Shown: piece after piece, positions 22,300 through 33,597 of the stretch | Layout of the letters: every line of letters begins with the position of its first letter | How positions within the stretch are numbered: the stretch's first letter is position 1 | NCBI RefSeq assembly: GCF_018294505.1 | Contig: NC_057814.1 | Location: 35,662,943 to 35,726,942 of the forward strand | DNA length: 64,000 nucleotides | Direction: 5' to 3' | From: Triticum aestivum | Lineage: Eukaryota > Streptophyta > Magnoliopsida > Poales > Poaceae | Notes under the pieces: generated by a model | What the model was told of the DNA's origin: nothing | Database searches by the model: none | Seen by the model: only the letters and a program-made list of their open reading frames with translations | Made by a program: the position numbers and the translations under genes

Positions 22300-23540
22300 C
22301 TGTAGCTCATCTCGCCTCTTGCCGTCTTGCGCCACGTTAGGGGGGCGGCTCAGTACTGTGGCATTCTGGATTGGGTATTAGAAAGTTTTTATGAACTTGT
22401 TTAGAAAGGTTTTGGAGGCTTCCATTAGGGTTTTTCTCTTGTTTGTTTCTACGTGTTTTTTCATCGGGTTTTTAGTTTTTTTTCATTTTTACCTATTTAA
22501 TTACATGTAAAAAAATCAAATATATTTTATACAATGTTTATACACAGAAGCATTTTTGTGATACACGTTAAATATTTTTCAAATACAAGATGAACATGTT
22601 TCTAGATTCTTCCTCCGTCCCAAAATAAGTGTCCCAACCTTAGTACCAATTTGTACTAAAGTTAGTACAAAGTTAAGACACTTATTTTTGGACGGAGGGA
22701 GTACATGTTTAAGTTTTTTTGAATACATCTTAAATATTTTTTAAATGCACATAAGTTTTGGTATGTATATGTTTTAAATATGTAAAAAACAATATTGTAT
22801 AAGGTTTTCCTAAAATGCCATGAACATATTTTTGAAAGGCTTGAACATTCTGTAAATGTCATGAACATTTTTTGAATTGTAGGAAACTATTTTTTACATC
22901 GTATAGTCATCGTTAAGAAACGTTGTGAATAATTTTTTGAAGCATATGAAAACGCTTATATGTCACAACCATTTTTTGAATGGTACAAAAGTTTTTCCAA
23001 AATTACACGGACCCAATTTTGGAGTGAGTTTACTATTTTCTAAAATGTGTGGAATGTATTTAGCAGTTTTAAGTAAATTAATTTTTGTAGTATATGTATT
23101 TAGAATATTTAGAAACATAATAAATAAATAAATAACTTTTTTAGAAATAAATAAATGACTGAACGGAAACTAATGTACGTCCCTACATGTGTATTGTCTG
23201 GCTGACGACGTGCGGGTGTGTGGACGTGTGGTTATGAGACCGGCCTATGTAAAAAGCGCCAAAGGCGACGCTTAGATTTCATCCCTACTGTGACTACGTG
23301 ACGCATGTGATAAGCAATCCAAACTATTCAAGAAGACTAGCCCTATTCAAGAAGACTAGTTTTATTCTATATGCTTGTGAGGTGGTATTCATTACACTGG
23401 TTTGTTCCATACATGCGCTGGTCTATTATTTTCTCTTTGTTTTTTGTCTTTTTTTTATTTTTCATATTTCTATAACGCTCTTTTGTTATTTCAATTTATT
23501 TTATATTATTATATTTCTTTTATTTTTTCAAATTTATTTT
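22300..23540. other. AT-rich repeat-derived DNA, no gene
   Basis: It is dominated by degenerate TTTTTGAA/ATGAACATTTTT motifs of the kind that fill Triticeae DNA-transposon interiors. It holds one Stowaway MITE (22610-22702). No coding frame is convincing. Confidence 0.6.
22610..22702. mobile_element. Stowaway (Tc1/Mariner) MITE
   Basis: Inverted ends CCTCCGTCCCAAAATAAGTG and CACTTATTTTTGGACGGAGG form a hairpin of about 90 bp. The right end is followed by TA. This is the standard Triticeae Stowaway pattern; the left TA is degraded. Confidence 0.85.
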
Positions 23541-23551
23541 AAACTAGATAA

Positions 23552-24235
23552 TTGCCCGTGCGTTGCAACGGGAGTATAAACATTCTAGTAGATGCACGTC
23601 TATTATTAGTTGTGCTAAAATCTGAGCAAGTTTTTGTATTCAATCGACATGATTGACCCGCCATCTTATTGTTAAGCACTTATTCGGTGAGAATTTATTG
23701 ACTCACCAAAGAAAAGAATTTCTGTTTTGGTAAGTTAACACAATATGGGACAATTGACTCTATTTTAGAGAAAATCGATGGAAGGAAAATTAGAGATGGG
23801 AGGGAAAAATCAAGGAGGTGAAGGAAAGATGAGGAACATATATAAGGAAAGTTGGATGAATGAACGTATTTTAAACTAGATAATTGCCCTTGCATTGCAA
23901 TGGGAGTATAAACATTCTGGTAGATGCACGTCTATTATTAAATTGTTGTGCTAAAATCTGAGCAAGTTTTTTATGCAATTGTAATGATTTACCTGCTATC
24001 TTATTGTTAAACACTTATTTGCTGAGAATTTATTGACTTACCAAAGAAAATAAGTTTTTGTTTTGGTAAGTTAATAAAACACGGGACAATTGACTCTGTT
24101 TTCCGGAAAAAACGATGAAAGGAAAAACATATATGGGAGGGAAAAATCAAAGAGGTGAAGGAAATATGAGGAAGATATACATGGAAGGTTGGACAAATGA
24201 GAGAATGGGAACCTTGCATTTTTTTAAGTAGTATA
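23552..24235. repeat. Tandem duplication of a ~325-bp unit
   Basis: Two direct copies start TAAACTAGATAATTGCCC (23552 and 23872). Both run through ATTTATTGACT...CCAAAGAAAA and GGGAGGGAAAAATCAA to near 23870 and 24235. The GTGCGTTGCAACGGG motif at the start is common at ends of Triticeae DNA elements. No coding frame. Confidence 0.8.
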
Positions 24236-24504
24236 CATATAAGATAGAGTTTTTTTTGTTTCTTTACGTATAGTTTATATTATTTTCATCGTCTATAGAA
24301 ATAGTTAAAGAAATGTTTGTTGTGTATTTTAAAAATCCCATATCGTATGTCAAAAAATGGTTACCACGTATTTAAAAAATGTTCATTATATATTATAAAA
24401 TATCTTTTGTGTATTTAAAAAGCAGATCACCTACTGCCCATCGGGTAATGAAAATCTTCATTGTATACTAAAATTTGTTCACCACATATCTAAAAATTGT
24501 GGAT

Positions 24505-24822
24505 CACCGGCGCTCGGGGGTGGGTAGGGACACCACCGTCGCTAGCATTGCGGTGGGCAGTGAGAGCCCGGGCAGGTCCATGACCTTGGGCAGCCCAGGG
24601 CCGACTGTGAGGAGCTTGTGCTGCTGGTGAATGAAAAGATGGGAATGGCTATGGGACAGAGAGTGGCATGGGACAGAAGGCGTCGTGGAGTGGAGGCGGG
24701 AGAGTGGCCCGATGCAGACGGCGACACGCGCCATGGTCAGAGTGTGGAGGGAGAAGTTGAATCTTCTTCGAGTGGTCCGTGAGTGCTAGAGCTGGGGATT
24801 TTGGGGATAGCATTCTGTTTAG
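24505..24822 (-). pseudogene. CHLM 5' fragment (duplicated)
   Basis: The minus strand begins with 5' leader sequence matching upstream of CHLM, then MARVAVCIGPLSRLHS..., a diverged copy of the CHLM transit peptide and Ala-rich segment. It stops exactly after PERR, which is residue ~79 of CHLM. No SAM-binding domain is present. The flanks on both sides are AT-rich repeat DNA, so a piece of the gene was copied about 2.5 kb away. It cannot encode an enzyme. Confidence 0.88.
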
Positions 24823-25064
24823 ATACTTTCCTTGCAAATGTTGCAGAGACTGGACCACATGGGGAGTGTCTATGTGACGCCCAGAGCTAGTCCTAGCCAC
24901 GGATCGCCTGCAGGGAGTTGGTACTGGGTGGGCCTAGTAACCGTGTTCCATATCATCCCGACAACACATCAACGTCAGACGTATTTTTTTTGTTTTTTCC
25001 GTCTATTTTTTCTTCACATTTTTGTTTGCGTTTTTTTGCTTTCTCAAATTTGCGTGTTTTAAAT

Positions 25065-25069
25065 ATTCA

Positions 25070-25112
<43 letters not shown>
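25065..25112. repeat. (TA)n microsatellite
   Basis: Almost uninterrupted TA/TATATACATA dinucleotides. Confidence 0.9.
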
Positions 25113-25242
25113 TAATAAATATTTTACACTATATTTTTTAAAAATATTATACATTTAAAATGGTAAAGGTCTGCACAAACAATATTTGTGACAATTAAAA
25201 TATGCCACCCATTGGTAAAAAAATGTATGTGGCATCTAGAAA

Positions 25243-25562
25243 NNNNNNNNNNNNNNNNNNNNNNNNNNNNNNNNNNNNNNNNNNNNNNNNNNNNNNNNNN
25301 NNNNNNNNNNNNNNNNNNNNNNNNNNNNNNNNNNNNNNNNNNNNNNNNNNNNNNNNNNNNNNNNNNNNNNNNNNNNNNNNNNNNNNNNNNNNNNNNNNNN
25401 NNNNNNNNNNNNNNNNNNNNNNNNNNNNNNNNNNNNNNNNNNNNNNNNNNNNNNNNNNNNNNNNNNNNNNNNNNNNNNNNNNNNNNNNNNNNNNNNNNNN
25501 NNNNNNNNNNNNNNNNNNNNNNNNNNNNNNNNNNNNNNNNNNNNNNNNNNNNNNNNNNNNNN
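25243..25562. other. Assembly gap (320 N)
   Basis: Undetermined bases. Both sides carry TCTAGAAA, which hints at a collapsed or repeated sequence. Confidence 1.
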
Positions 25563-27300
25563 TCTAGAAAAATGTTTATACAATGAAAACAATGTTCAGG
25601 TAATTCAAAAAAATGTTTCATACATTCAAAAAGAATGTACGTTCCATTTTTAGAAAAAAAATATTGGTTTCAAAATGTTTTTTGTGACATTTCAAAAAAA
25701 TTTGTACAATGTCAAAAAATATTTCACTGTTCAAGAAATGTTTTTTATCATTCAAAAAAGTTTAATTTGTATTTCAAATATGTTTAACATATGTTGGAAA
25801 AATGTTTAAAACGTTTAAAAAAATGTTAATCATGTATTTTAAAATTTTGAAACGTGTATGAAAATATTTTAGGTGCATACCAAAATTTGTAACATGTATG
25901 AAAAACTGACATCAAAACATATATTTGTAAAAATGTTAATTATGTATTTATAGAAAATTAAACATGTACAGAAAATGTTCCTACTGTATACGAAAAATAT
26001 ACATTGTGTGTGAGGAAAGGTAGACACATATTGAAAAAAGAAAACATTAAAGTGGAAAAAGCCAATCAAAACCGAAAAGCAAAATAGAAAACCGAAAAAA
26101 GAACAAAGAAACCCCAAAAGGAACTGAAGATAGAAGAAAAGATATATCCTGGGGAAAACACAAGAAAAAACTTGCTACAACAGTGGAAAAACAAAAAAAA
26201 GAAAAAGAAACTACTGCTACAGTATTGGCCGGCACAGTAGCGGCTGCTCGTAGGCGATTTCTAATAGGAACCGTTACAGGCGAGACATAGTTTACGCGGG
26301 TTACATGGTAGGATGATGTCAGGGAGGCAAGTGAGAAGTGGACCTCTATATTTGTGAGTTCTTCCATTTATATTAGACCGGTATTGTACTCTCAGCCCAG
26401 AATCAACTAACCTTTTTGAGAATCTGAAAAGCCATTTGGCCCAGTTCTTTTAAGGACTGCTCCAATAACCTTCTAAAAGACGCCCACCCATTTGTAGGTA
26501 GCAAACATGACCCGGTTTTGCGAACCTTCTAGAAGGTTTGTGACTGATTTTTCTTTGCTTTAACAGTTTGTTTGTTTTTCTACTTTTTTATTTTATTCAT
26601 AATTTTATAAACTGTTTGAATTTTTAAAATTTCTGCATTTCTAAAAATGTTTGTGTTTTCAAAAAGTATTTGAAATTTCAAAAATTGTTTGTTCTAAAAA
26701 AATATATTTTGAAAAAACTTTAGGGTAAAAAAATGCAATTTTAAAAAGAGTTCTTGTTTAAAAAATGTTCTTGTGTTTTTTAAATGTTTGTTTCAAAAAG
26801 AGTTCAAAATTCAAAAATTATTCTAGTTTTTTTTTAAAATTCAAATTGAAAAAATGTTTTACAATTTCTGAAGTTTTGATATTGGAAAAAGAGCCTATGC
26901 TGATTCGGGTTACAGATATCACCATGTCAAGAAGTCCAACAACGACACATGTACCATGATTGCAAAAGTGAATCTTCTTCTTTACGCATGCGCATATTAC
27001 TTGACTATTCTACCTTCTGCACATTTTAGGTTTGAGCCAAACGGCGCACGTGCAATGGAGGAGGTCATAGGCTCCAGAAAAAGTATGCGATCTGCGAGAT
27101 AAGCATGGAAGAGAAGAACAATTGTTCATGTCGCTGTTCTTTTGATTAGGGGAATACAGTAGCATGGTTATTGGAATGTAGGTGTGGGGTGCGTACGGAG
27201 GTCTTATTACCAAGGTCGCTATAATTGATGAAGTGACATCATGATCTTTATCAAACTGGTTTAGCCGCCTCATGGGAGTGTGGCCTATATGTCCTATGAG
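25563..27300. other. AT-rich repeat DNA, no gene
   Basis: Degenerate AAAATGTT/CATTTTTTGAA motifs as in 22.3-23.2 kb. Part of it (about 26340-26540) is related in reverse orientation to 51640-52055: GGTCATGTTTGCTACCTACA and GGCTGAGAGTACAATAC recur on the other strand. Confidence 0.6.
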
Positions 27301-27309
27301 GAGAGTCGT

Positions 27310-27815
27310 CGAGAGTGGTGCTCAACGCATGCATTTAGAACGTCGCCGCCTCCGAAGTCCCACGAATCCCGATAGTCTGAGTCGTACAAGGTACCTCAGA
27401 CTTTGAATATCGGCCCCTTTCGAACCCTGGTTCTATGGGGAGGGGGGAGGGAATGTCTCTCCTCTCGAGTTTATTCAACTATGATGAGTGATTTTAAACC
27501 TATAAATGACCAAGACGACCCTTGGTGAGGTGAGGATTTGGGAAGGTAGAATGAGGTAATATTTGCTCCTTAAGAGTCCATGGGCTTCTAGTGGAATAAG
27601 AGGAAATGGCAGAGAGAATCCCCTCCACCTTCTGGATGCTCTCTTCTTGGGCTTGGGCTTATATTTTCTACTTTGCCTTCATCTCTAATTTGGCATTTTT
27701 CTTTTCTCTCCTTTCTTTGACTTGTTGGTCATGAAGACTTGTGTTGACTGTCCATAGGAATGCCTTGCAGAACTTAGGTGAGACCTCCGATATAGTTAAG
27801 TCATTCCCTCAATAT
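27310..27815. repeat. Repeat copy A (pair with 52640-53220)
   Basis: It shares, in direct order, AAGTCCCAC, TTCTAGTGG, CACCTTCTGGATGCT, TGTTGACTGTCCATA and GACCTCC...TCCCTCAATA with the copy at 52640-53220. Non-coding. Confidence 0.75.
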
Positions 27816-27947
27816 ATGTTAATGTGTAAAAATGTTAAAAAGATGGAGAAAAAATTGGGTAAAAAGAAAACAAAAAATAAAAAAAAGATAACTAAGCAAA
27901 GACAAAAAGAGAACGAAAAAACATGCCAAAACCCAGGCTGAGCTAAA

Positions 27948-29237
27948 GGCATCTCCAACGCTAACCCCCAAATCCGACACCGCATCCGTCTGCGGACCGG
28001 GGGAGGGGGGAGCAGTCCGCGGACACTGGCGCGGGAGCCGGCCATCCAACCATAGTCGCACACATTTCAAACCTGATTTCAACTAATCGAAGGAATTACA
28101 TCAAACCATGCAATTTTCATATAAACCAGACAAGAACATTTATATTCTGGACATATTTCAACAAAATTATATAGGACTAGGCTAGACTATTCTAACCTAG
28201 TCTATTGCAAGCCGCGGTGGAGCCCCATTTCCACGACATGTCTTCCCCATGTCTGGCATCTCATTCATCGGGCTGCGGCAAGCCCCGGGGGGACGTGACT
28301 CCGTGGAAGGGGAAGATTATCCTCCACTTCCATGAAGCACATATCAAAGGTGATTTTTGGGATGGGGGAAGACGGTCGCCGTGGCCTACGCCCTTGCGAA
28401 GCGGGCAAGTCATCGTCTGTGTAACCCAGCGAGGCGGTGGTGGTGGCCTTCATGGGACCCAAGCGGCGGCGACTTATCATGGTCTACTTGGTGCGGCCGA
28501 TGCGGAATTGGCAACGTTGTCGTTGGTGCCCTAGTCAAATTCCTCTGCCGCCGCGTCAACCTCCGCAAACATGGCTTGTTTCTCTGCCTACCGGACGCGT
28601 TGCCGCCATCACTTGCGATGGATTTGCCAGGAGATTGCGTTGACCAGCCTGGACGTGCGAGGACGGCCTGGCGATGACGGTGGTGCCGGCTCCGGAGGCC
28701 AGCCTGATTCCAGCTAGCTTGCCGGGCAACCTAGGCCACTGCAATGCTAGAGAGCTCCTTTTGCTTGCCAGAGAGGCGGTCTCACAAGACTTTGGAGCCG
28801 GAGGCCATGACGGGTTTGGTAGAAGGAGGAGACGGAGAGCGGAGGTGTGCTGTGGTTCTTGCACGGCGCCCCTGGCCACATCTAAATAGCGGCGGATGCG
28901 AGGTGACAACCGAAGAGGTGTTTAATGTCGGCCGACACAGGGACGGATGTGTGGCGCTCGAAGCGCCGGAGTAGGTTCCTCGGTACACGCACTAATTTAA
29001 TGGTGGTAGGCGGGTAGACGGGCGCCGTTTCAATGTGAAGAGAAAGCGTGCGCAGCGGGTGACACTCTCGGCCGGTGCGCCGCTTTAATGTCTGCTCCAG
29101 TGAGTGTCCACGTCCGCTTCGGGCTAGCATGAATGGGGAGCTGGTGCTCTAATGGGAAAGAGCGTGGGCGAGGGAGAGGTTTCTGGGTGGATCAGGTTTG
29201 AACGGTTACGGACGGTTTAATGGTTGTTGGGGATGCC
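27948..29237. mobile_element. Harbinger-like non-autonomous element (~1.3 kb)
   Basis: Left end GGCATCTCCAACG and right end TGTTGGGGATGCC are inverted. The interior is much more GC-rich than its flanks (28200-28900), with no transposase motif. The flanking triplets are not a clean match (TAA left, TAG right), so the duplication is unproven. Several minus-strand frames exist in the GC-rich core; none is recognised. Confidence 0.55.
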
Positions 29238-29279
29238 TAGGTAGGTGCACATTATGGCGCGGTGACTATTTGATGCGAC

Positions 29280-30712
29280 CATTGGACGAACCATCACAAC
29301 CATTGGACACACTGCCCTTGTCGGATCGGTCATCACCTCTCAAGCGGTCTTCTCCATAATGCCTCTCACTGTGCCGCAGGGAACACTGCATAATCTCAAC
29401 AAGGTTGAGAGGGCCTTCCTATGGTCTGGTTCGAACAAGATGACTGGTGCAAAATGCAAGGTCACTTGAGACGTGGTCTGCAGGCCGACGAGTTAAGGAG
29501 GCCTTGGGGTCCTCAACACTGATAAGTTTGCTCGGGCTTTAAGGCTAAGGTGGCTCTCGTACGAATGGAAGGAGCCTAACAAGTTATGGGTTGGATTAGG
29601 CAACCCTTGCACCAAGGAAGACCTGAATTTCTTCTATGCCTCGACCAAAATCATCGTCGGCAATGGTGCTAAAACACCTTTTTGGGACTCCCCGTGGCTT
29701 CTTGGTCGCAAACCCATGGATGTCGCCCCTCTTATCTTTGAAGCCTCCATAAAGAAGACTTGGAAGCTGCGGGAAGCACTTCGACGGAACGCTTGGATGA
29801 CCCACATCAAGCATGACACAGTCGTCTCCGCCGTCCATGTCCGGGAGCTTTTCTCGCTTTGGACACTTCTGCGCAACGTCCATCTTGACGACCAGGTTGA
29901 GGACGACATTGTCTGGAAACATGCGGTTGATGGGATATACTCGGCGTCCACCNNNNNNNNNNNNNNNNNNNNNNNNNNNNNNNNNNNNNNNNNNNNNNNN
30001 NNNNNNNNNNNNNNNNNNNNNNNNNNNNNNNNNNNNNNNNNNNNNNNNNNNNNNNNNNNNNNNNNNNNNNNNNNNNNNNNNNNNNNNNNNNNNNNNNNNN
30101 NNNNNNNNNNNNNNNNNNNNNNNNNNNNNNNNNNNNNNNNNNNNNNNNNNNNNNNNNNNNNNNNNNNNNNNNNNNNNNNNNNNNNNNNNNNACCGGATTT
30201 GGACGGCAGATCGGTTGGAGCGGCGCGGTTGGGAAAATTGTGGGCTTTGCCCTCTTTGCAAAAGGGAGTAAGAAACGGGCATCCAGCTGTTCGTCAAGTG
30301 CCGCTTCTCCATTACGCCCTGGCGATCGGTCATTGACAAGTTTGGTCTTGCGCACATTGACACATCCGGTTGGCACCTTGAGGACCCCCTCATGCGTTGG
30401 TGGGAGAGACGAACTGATCCGCGAAACCCCGATAGACGAGCGATGGCCTCCCTCACCATGCTCATCTCTTGGACTCTTTGGTTTGAGAGAAACGCCCGGG
30501 TGTTTCGACACAAGAGTACGCCGCCTCCTATTCTCCTCCAAAATGTCATACTTGAGGCCAACCTTTGGGTCACGGCGGGTGCTAAGAAGTTAGGGTGTAT
30601 TATTGTACAAGAGTAATTGTCATGCCGTCTTTGCATGGTCATTTGTAAACTGTCAAACCCTTTCCTCTTATTTAATGAATGAGGTAAATCTTTTGCCTCC
30701 GTTTAAAAAAAA
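29280..30712 (+). mobile_element. Second 5'-truncated LINE, dead, with gap
   Basis: A perfect 15-bp duplication ACTATTTGATGCGAC lies at 29265-29279 and 30713-30727. The plus strand encodes the end of a LINE RT (FSIMPLTVPQG, RAFLWSGSNK) and the zf-RVT domain (CGLCPLCKRE, LWFERNARVF), then a poly(A) tail. In-frame stops TGA and TAA occur early (CKVT*DVVC, RPTS*GGLG). An N gap (29953-30191) hides about 80 codons. Sequence differs from the LINE at 15 kb, so this is another lineage. Confidence 0.9.
29953..30191. other. Assembly gap (239 N)
   Basis: Undetermined bases inside the LINE coding region. Confidence 1.
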
Positions 30713-30749
30713 ACTATTTGATGCGACGGGCAAGACCAAGGAATGCCGG

Positions 30750-31720
30750 CATATGCTAGTGGAGTGGTAGTGTGGTAGTACATGTATATGGATCACGAAC
30801 TCCACGAGTTAATTGTATAATCCTCTTGAGGTCAACACACAACATACTACATGGTGAGTGATTAGTGTACAGAGGAAGGATAGATAGTGCATAAGAGTGC
30901 ACAGCTATAAAATGCAAAAAAGTCGTTCTAACTACCGTACATTTATTGCAACAGACTTTTGTGACAAAACACCTTCCTCCTCATTGGAGTACACTACAGA
31001 GTAAGACGCAATGGTGGATGATACTGCATACATACTCCATGATCAGCAGATCAAGTAACATGGCGATACAAAGAGCATCACTCTGCGTCCAGTTCCATGT
31101 GCATTTGTTGCCAATAAAAAGAGCACGCCCTGCTCTCATCCACTTCTCGAGGTAGATTGCACCATCTTCCTAGCTGGCTGCCTAGCCCAAACCACTCCTT
31201 GGTAGGTACCTACGATCAATGGCTGCATCCGCGCTCAAGATGGCGGCCATCTGCACCGTGCTGCTCATCCTCCTGTGCGGTGCGGGGCAGCCGGCGATGG
31301 CCTACGTCGACGGCGGGCTATCTTGCCCTAGCGCTGTGACGCCATGCAACACAGATTGCGCATCTGCGTGCGACACCGGTTCGCAGATGGTGTGCAGCAT
31401 GCTCTGCACCCTCACGCCGTCAGTGCTCGATGGGGCGGACCAGGCCTGCGTGAACCAATTCCTCTCGGCTTGCATGGGCACCTACAAGAACATGTGTGAG
31501 GCTCAGACTCCATGATCGCCCTCCGGCGAGGGCGCCGGCGGCGTTGGGTATGCCGGCCGGCCATGCATGTTACTTCCGAGTTTTCATTTCATACCATGGT
31601 GTAGTGAACACGATGTACTTAGGCTGGCAGGGCCAATTCTTTGATGTTTCCTTCAACAATTATTTCTGTCACGTATCACTGGCCGTCTATCCTTGGATCA
31701 ACAATTGTGATGTACTCCTA
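30750..31720 (+). repeat. Left arm of an inverted gene duplication
   Basis: Upstream and coding sequence around the cysteine-rich gene at 31219 matches the reverse complement of about 32075-34165. Shared upstream blocks are CACGA.CTCCACGAGTTAATT, GTCAACACACA and CATTTATTGCAACAGA; downstream is the coding region itself. Confidence 0.85.
31219..31515 (+). CDS. Small secreted cysteine-rich protein 1 (98 aa)
   Basis: A signal peptide (about 1-28, hydrophobic core ICTVLLILLCGAG, AMA before the probable cut) is followed by a ~70-residue mature part. The mature part has nine cysteines at 36, 43, 47, 51, 59, 63, 77, 85 and 93. The CX3C spacing is repeated, a pattern of small disulfide-stabilised helical peptides. 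It is probably secreted. I do not recognise a named family and assign no activity. A TATA-like CCAATAAAAAG lies about 105 bp upstream and is aligned with the paralogue's promoter. The paralogue has a tenth cysteine (89) where this copy has Tyr, leaving an odd number here. Confidence 0.8.
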   Translation: MAASALKMAAICTVLLILLCGAGQPAMAYVDGGLSCPSAVTPCNTDCASACDTGSQMVCSMLCTLTPSVLDGADQACVNQFLSACMGTYKNMCEAQTP

Positions 31721-32075
31721 CTACTATTTTGTTAATTGCCTTTTGTGTTATCACTCTCAGAAGCAGTGATGTATTCTTTTGAATCCGTCACAGGGGGGTC
31801 CGGGGGGAGGAATTCCCGCATGTATATTGATCTCAATTCAATGGAAATTTAGACGGTTTACGTGGGTAACCGGGGCGAAAACCATGATCTCGTTTATACG
31901 GAAAAGGGATGGAAAACCTTACATCCTCAGGGGCAATACATCTTGCCGAAGCAAAAACACAGAAAATACAAAAAAATCACGCGACATTACGCCAGAGGAC
32001 AGCACGGAGGCAAACTCTGAAGGGCATGTAGAGAGAGATCCAACAGCAACAGCACCGAGACTAACCGCACGGCGA

Positions 32076-32381
32076 TCAGGGGGTCTTAACCGGGAGGGGC
32101 TCGCACAAGTTCTTGCAGATGGCCATGCAAGAGAAGAGGAATTGATTCACACAACCCTGGTCCGCCCCGTCGAGCACCGACGGCGTGAGGCCGCAGAGCA
32201 TGTTGCACACCTTCCGCGAGCTGGTGTCGCACGCAGATAAGCATCCTACACGGCATGGCGTCCCGGGGCTAGGGCAAGCTAGCCCGTCGTCGACGTAGGC
32301 CATCGCTGGCTGCCCCGCGCCACACAGGAGAAGGACCAGCACGGTGCAGATGGCCGCCATCTTCAGCGCAGATGCAGCCAT
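32076..32381 (-). CDS. Small secreted cysteine-rich protein 2 (101 aa)
   Basis: This is a paralogue of the gene at 31219, about 76% identical over 98 residues and convergent with it. The signal peptide is nearly unchanged (two differences in the first 30 residues), while the mature region differs at roughly a third of positions. Ten cysteines (36, 43, 47, 51, 59, 63, 77, 85, 89, 93) would allow five disulfides. The C-terminus is three residues longer. The frame is open with a clear start, so it is probably functional. The role is unknown. Confidence 0.8.
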   Translation of the reverse strand: MAASALKMAAICTVLVLLLCGAGQPAMAYVDDGLACPSPGTPCRVGCLSACDTSSRKVCNMLCGLTPSVLDGADQGCVNQFLFSCMAICKNLCEPLPVKTP

Positions 32382-33092
32382 TGATCGTACGTAGTGCCAA
32401 GGAGTGGCTTGGCTAGCTAGCTAGGAAGACATTGCAATCTACCTTGGCAAGTGACAATGTGTAGGTGGTGCCCAGATGAGAGCGGGGGTGCTGTTCGATA
32501 TAAAAGCAACCAAAGCACATGGAACTGTTGAAGTAGGGGGATGCTCGTTGCATCGCCATGTTATTACATAATCATGGAGAGTATGTACTCCTTCCATCCC
32601 AATATACTGTGCCTAATATGTTTTGTGAGGTTGCCTTGACCATTAATAAAATTAATAATATATAAGATGTATTTATAAATAATTATATAATTGAAAACTC
32701 CTTTCACATACAAATTTGTTGGTTTGCATTTTTAACATACGCATCATGTATTATTCACTACAATGTCCTTAATTTTCGTTTATTGTTTTATCTCACACCA
32801 AACCTGCTTTATCATGAAATTATAGAAATGTAGTATACGCCCATATGTTTTTCCAGATTTTCTTTAAACTCGAAGGCGCTCCATTGAGGCTGCCAGCCTT
32901 TAGATATCGGGCTCCATGGAGCCTGGAATTTTGAAAAAAAAACATTAAGCAGATCTTGAAGATACAAAAAAATCTGGAGCCTGTATTTTTGAAAATTCAT
33001 GAAGCACATTTTCAAGATAAAAAAAATCTGAAAATAGTTTCTGTGCCAAGTTTATGTTCAACTTTCTCGCTTTACATTGTACTACTAGCTTA

Positions 33093-33597
33093 GGCCGGCC
33101 ATAGTGGAAGTAAAATAATGTAGTACTCCAAAACAAATTTGCTTAGGTGACAATTAGTTAATGAAGAGAGATGTTTGTGGTAACATAACATACCCAAAAT
33201 AAAATGAGTCAACATCTAATTAATGAAGGTTTGCATAATACTACACATATTTTACTACTCATTAGGGCATCTTCAACAGTTGTAAGATAGGTGTTGGTAA
33301 ATTTGCCACCTAGGACATAGTGATGATGTGGCATGTAATAAATGTGGAGAGAGAGCAAAGTTGTATGTAGATTAACCAACAACCTTTGCACAAGCTCCAA
33401 GGTGAAATAGAAAAAATCAGATTTATTTTCTCACCATCTATTAGATAACTTAGATACAACCTATTGGAATAGTTGTATGTTAGCTTGTTGGTTGATGACA
33501 TGGACATTGTACCAACAAAACTAACATACAACCTGTTGGAGATGCCCTTATATAGGTAGTAAGCTCGACTAATGTCATCTGCATCACACTTGTCTAA
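33093..33597. mobile_element. Degraded Tourist-type MITE carrying a nested MITE
   Basis: The left end is TTA then GGCCGGCCATAGTGG. The body matches the intact MITE at 33598-33875. It is interrupted at 33262-33550 by another MITE and resumes with TATAGGTAGTAA, which aligns to the matching position of the intact copy. The right end is lost. Confidence 0.7.
33265..33547. mobile_element. Tourist/Harbinger MITE (283 bp), TTA duplication
   Basis: Inverted ends GGGCATCTTCAACAG and CTGTTGGAGATGCCC are flanked by TTA on both sides (33262-33264, 33548-33550). A related partial copy lies at 51135-51350 in reverse orientation. Confidence 0.9.

Noticed and set aside
25124..25621. Open frames across runs of X (also at the other N gaps)
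   Set aside because: They are open only because N is read as unknown residues.
29596..30642. 348-residue minus-strand frame across a gap
   Set aside because: Antisense to the LINE coding strand and largely made of gap; the plus-strand LINE motifs explain the DNA.
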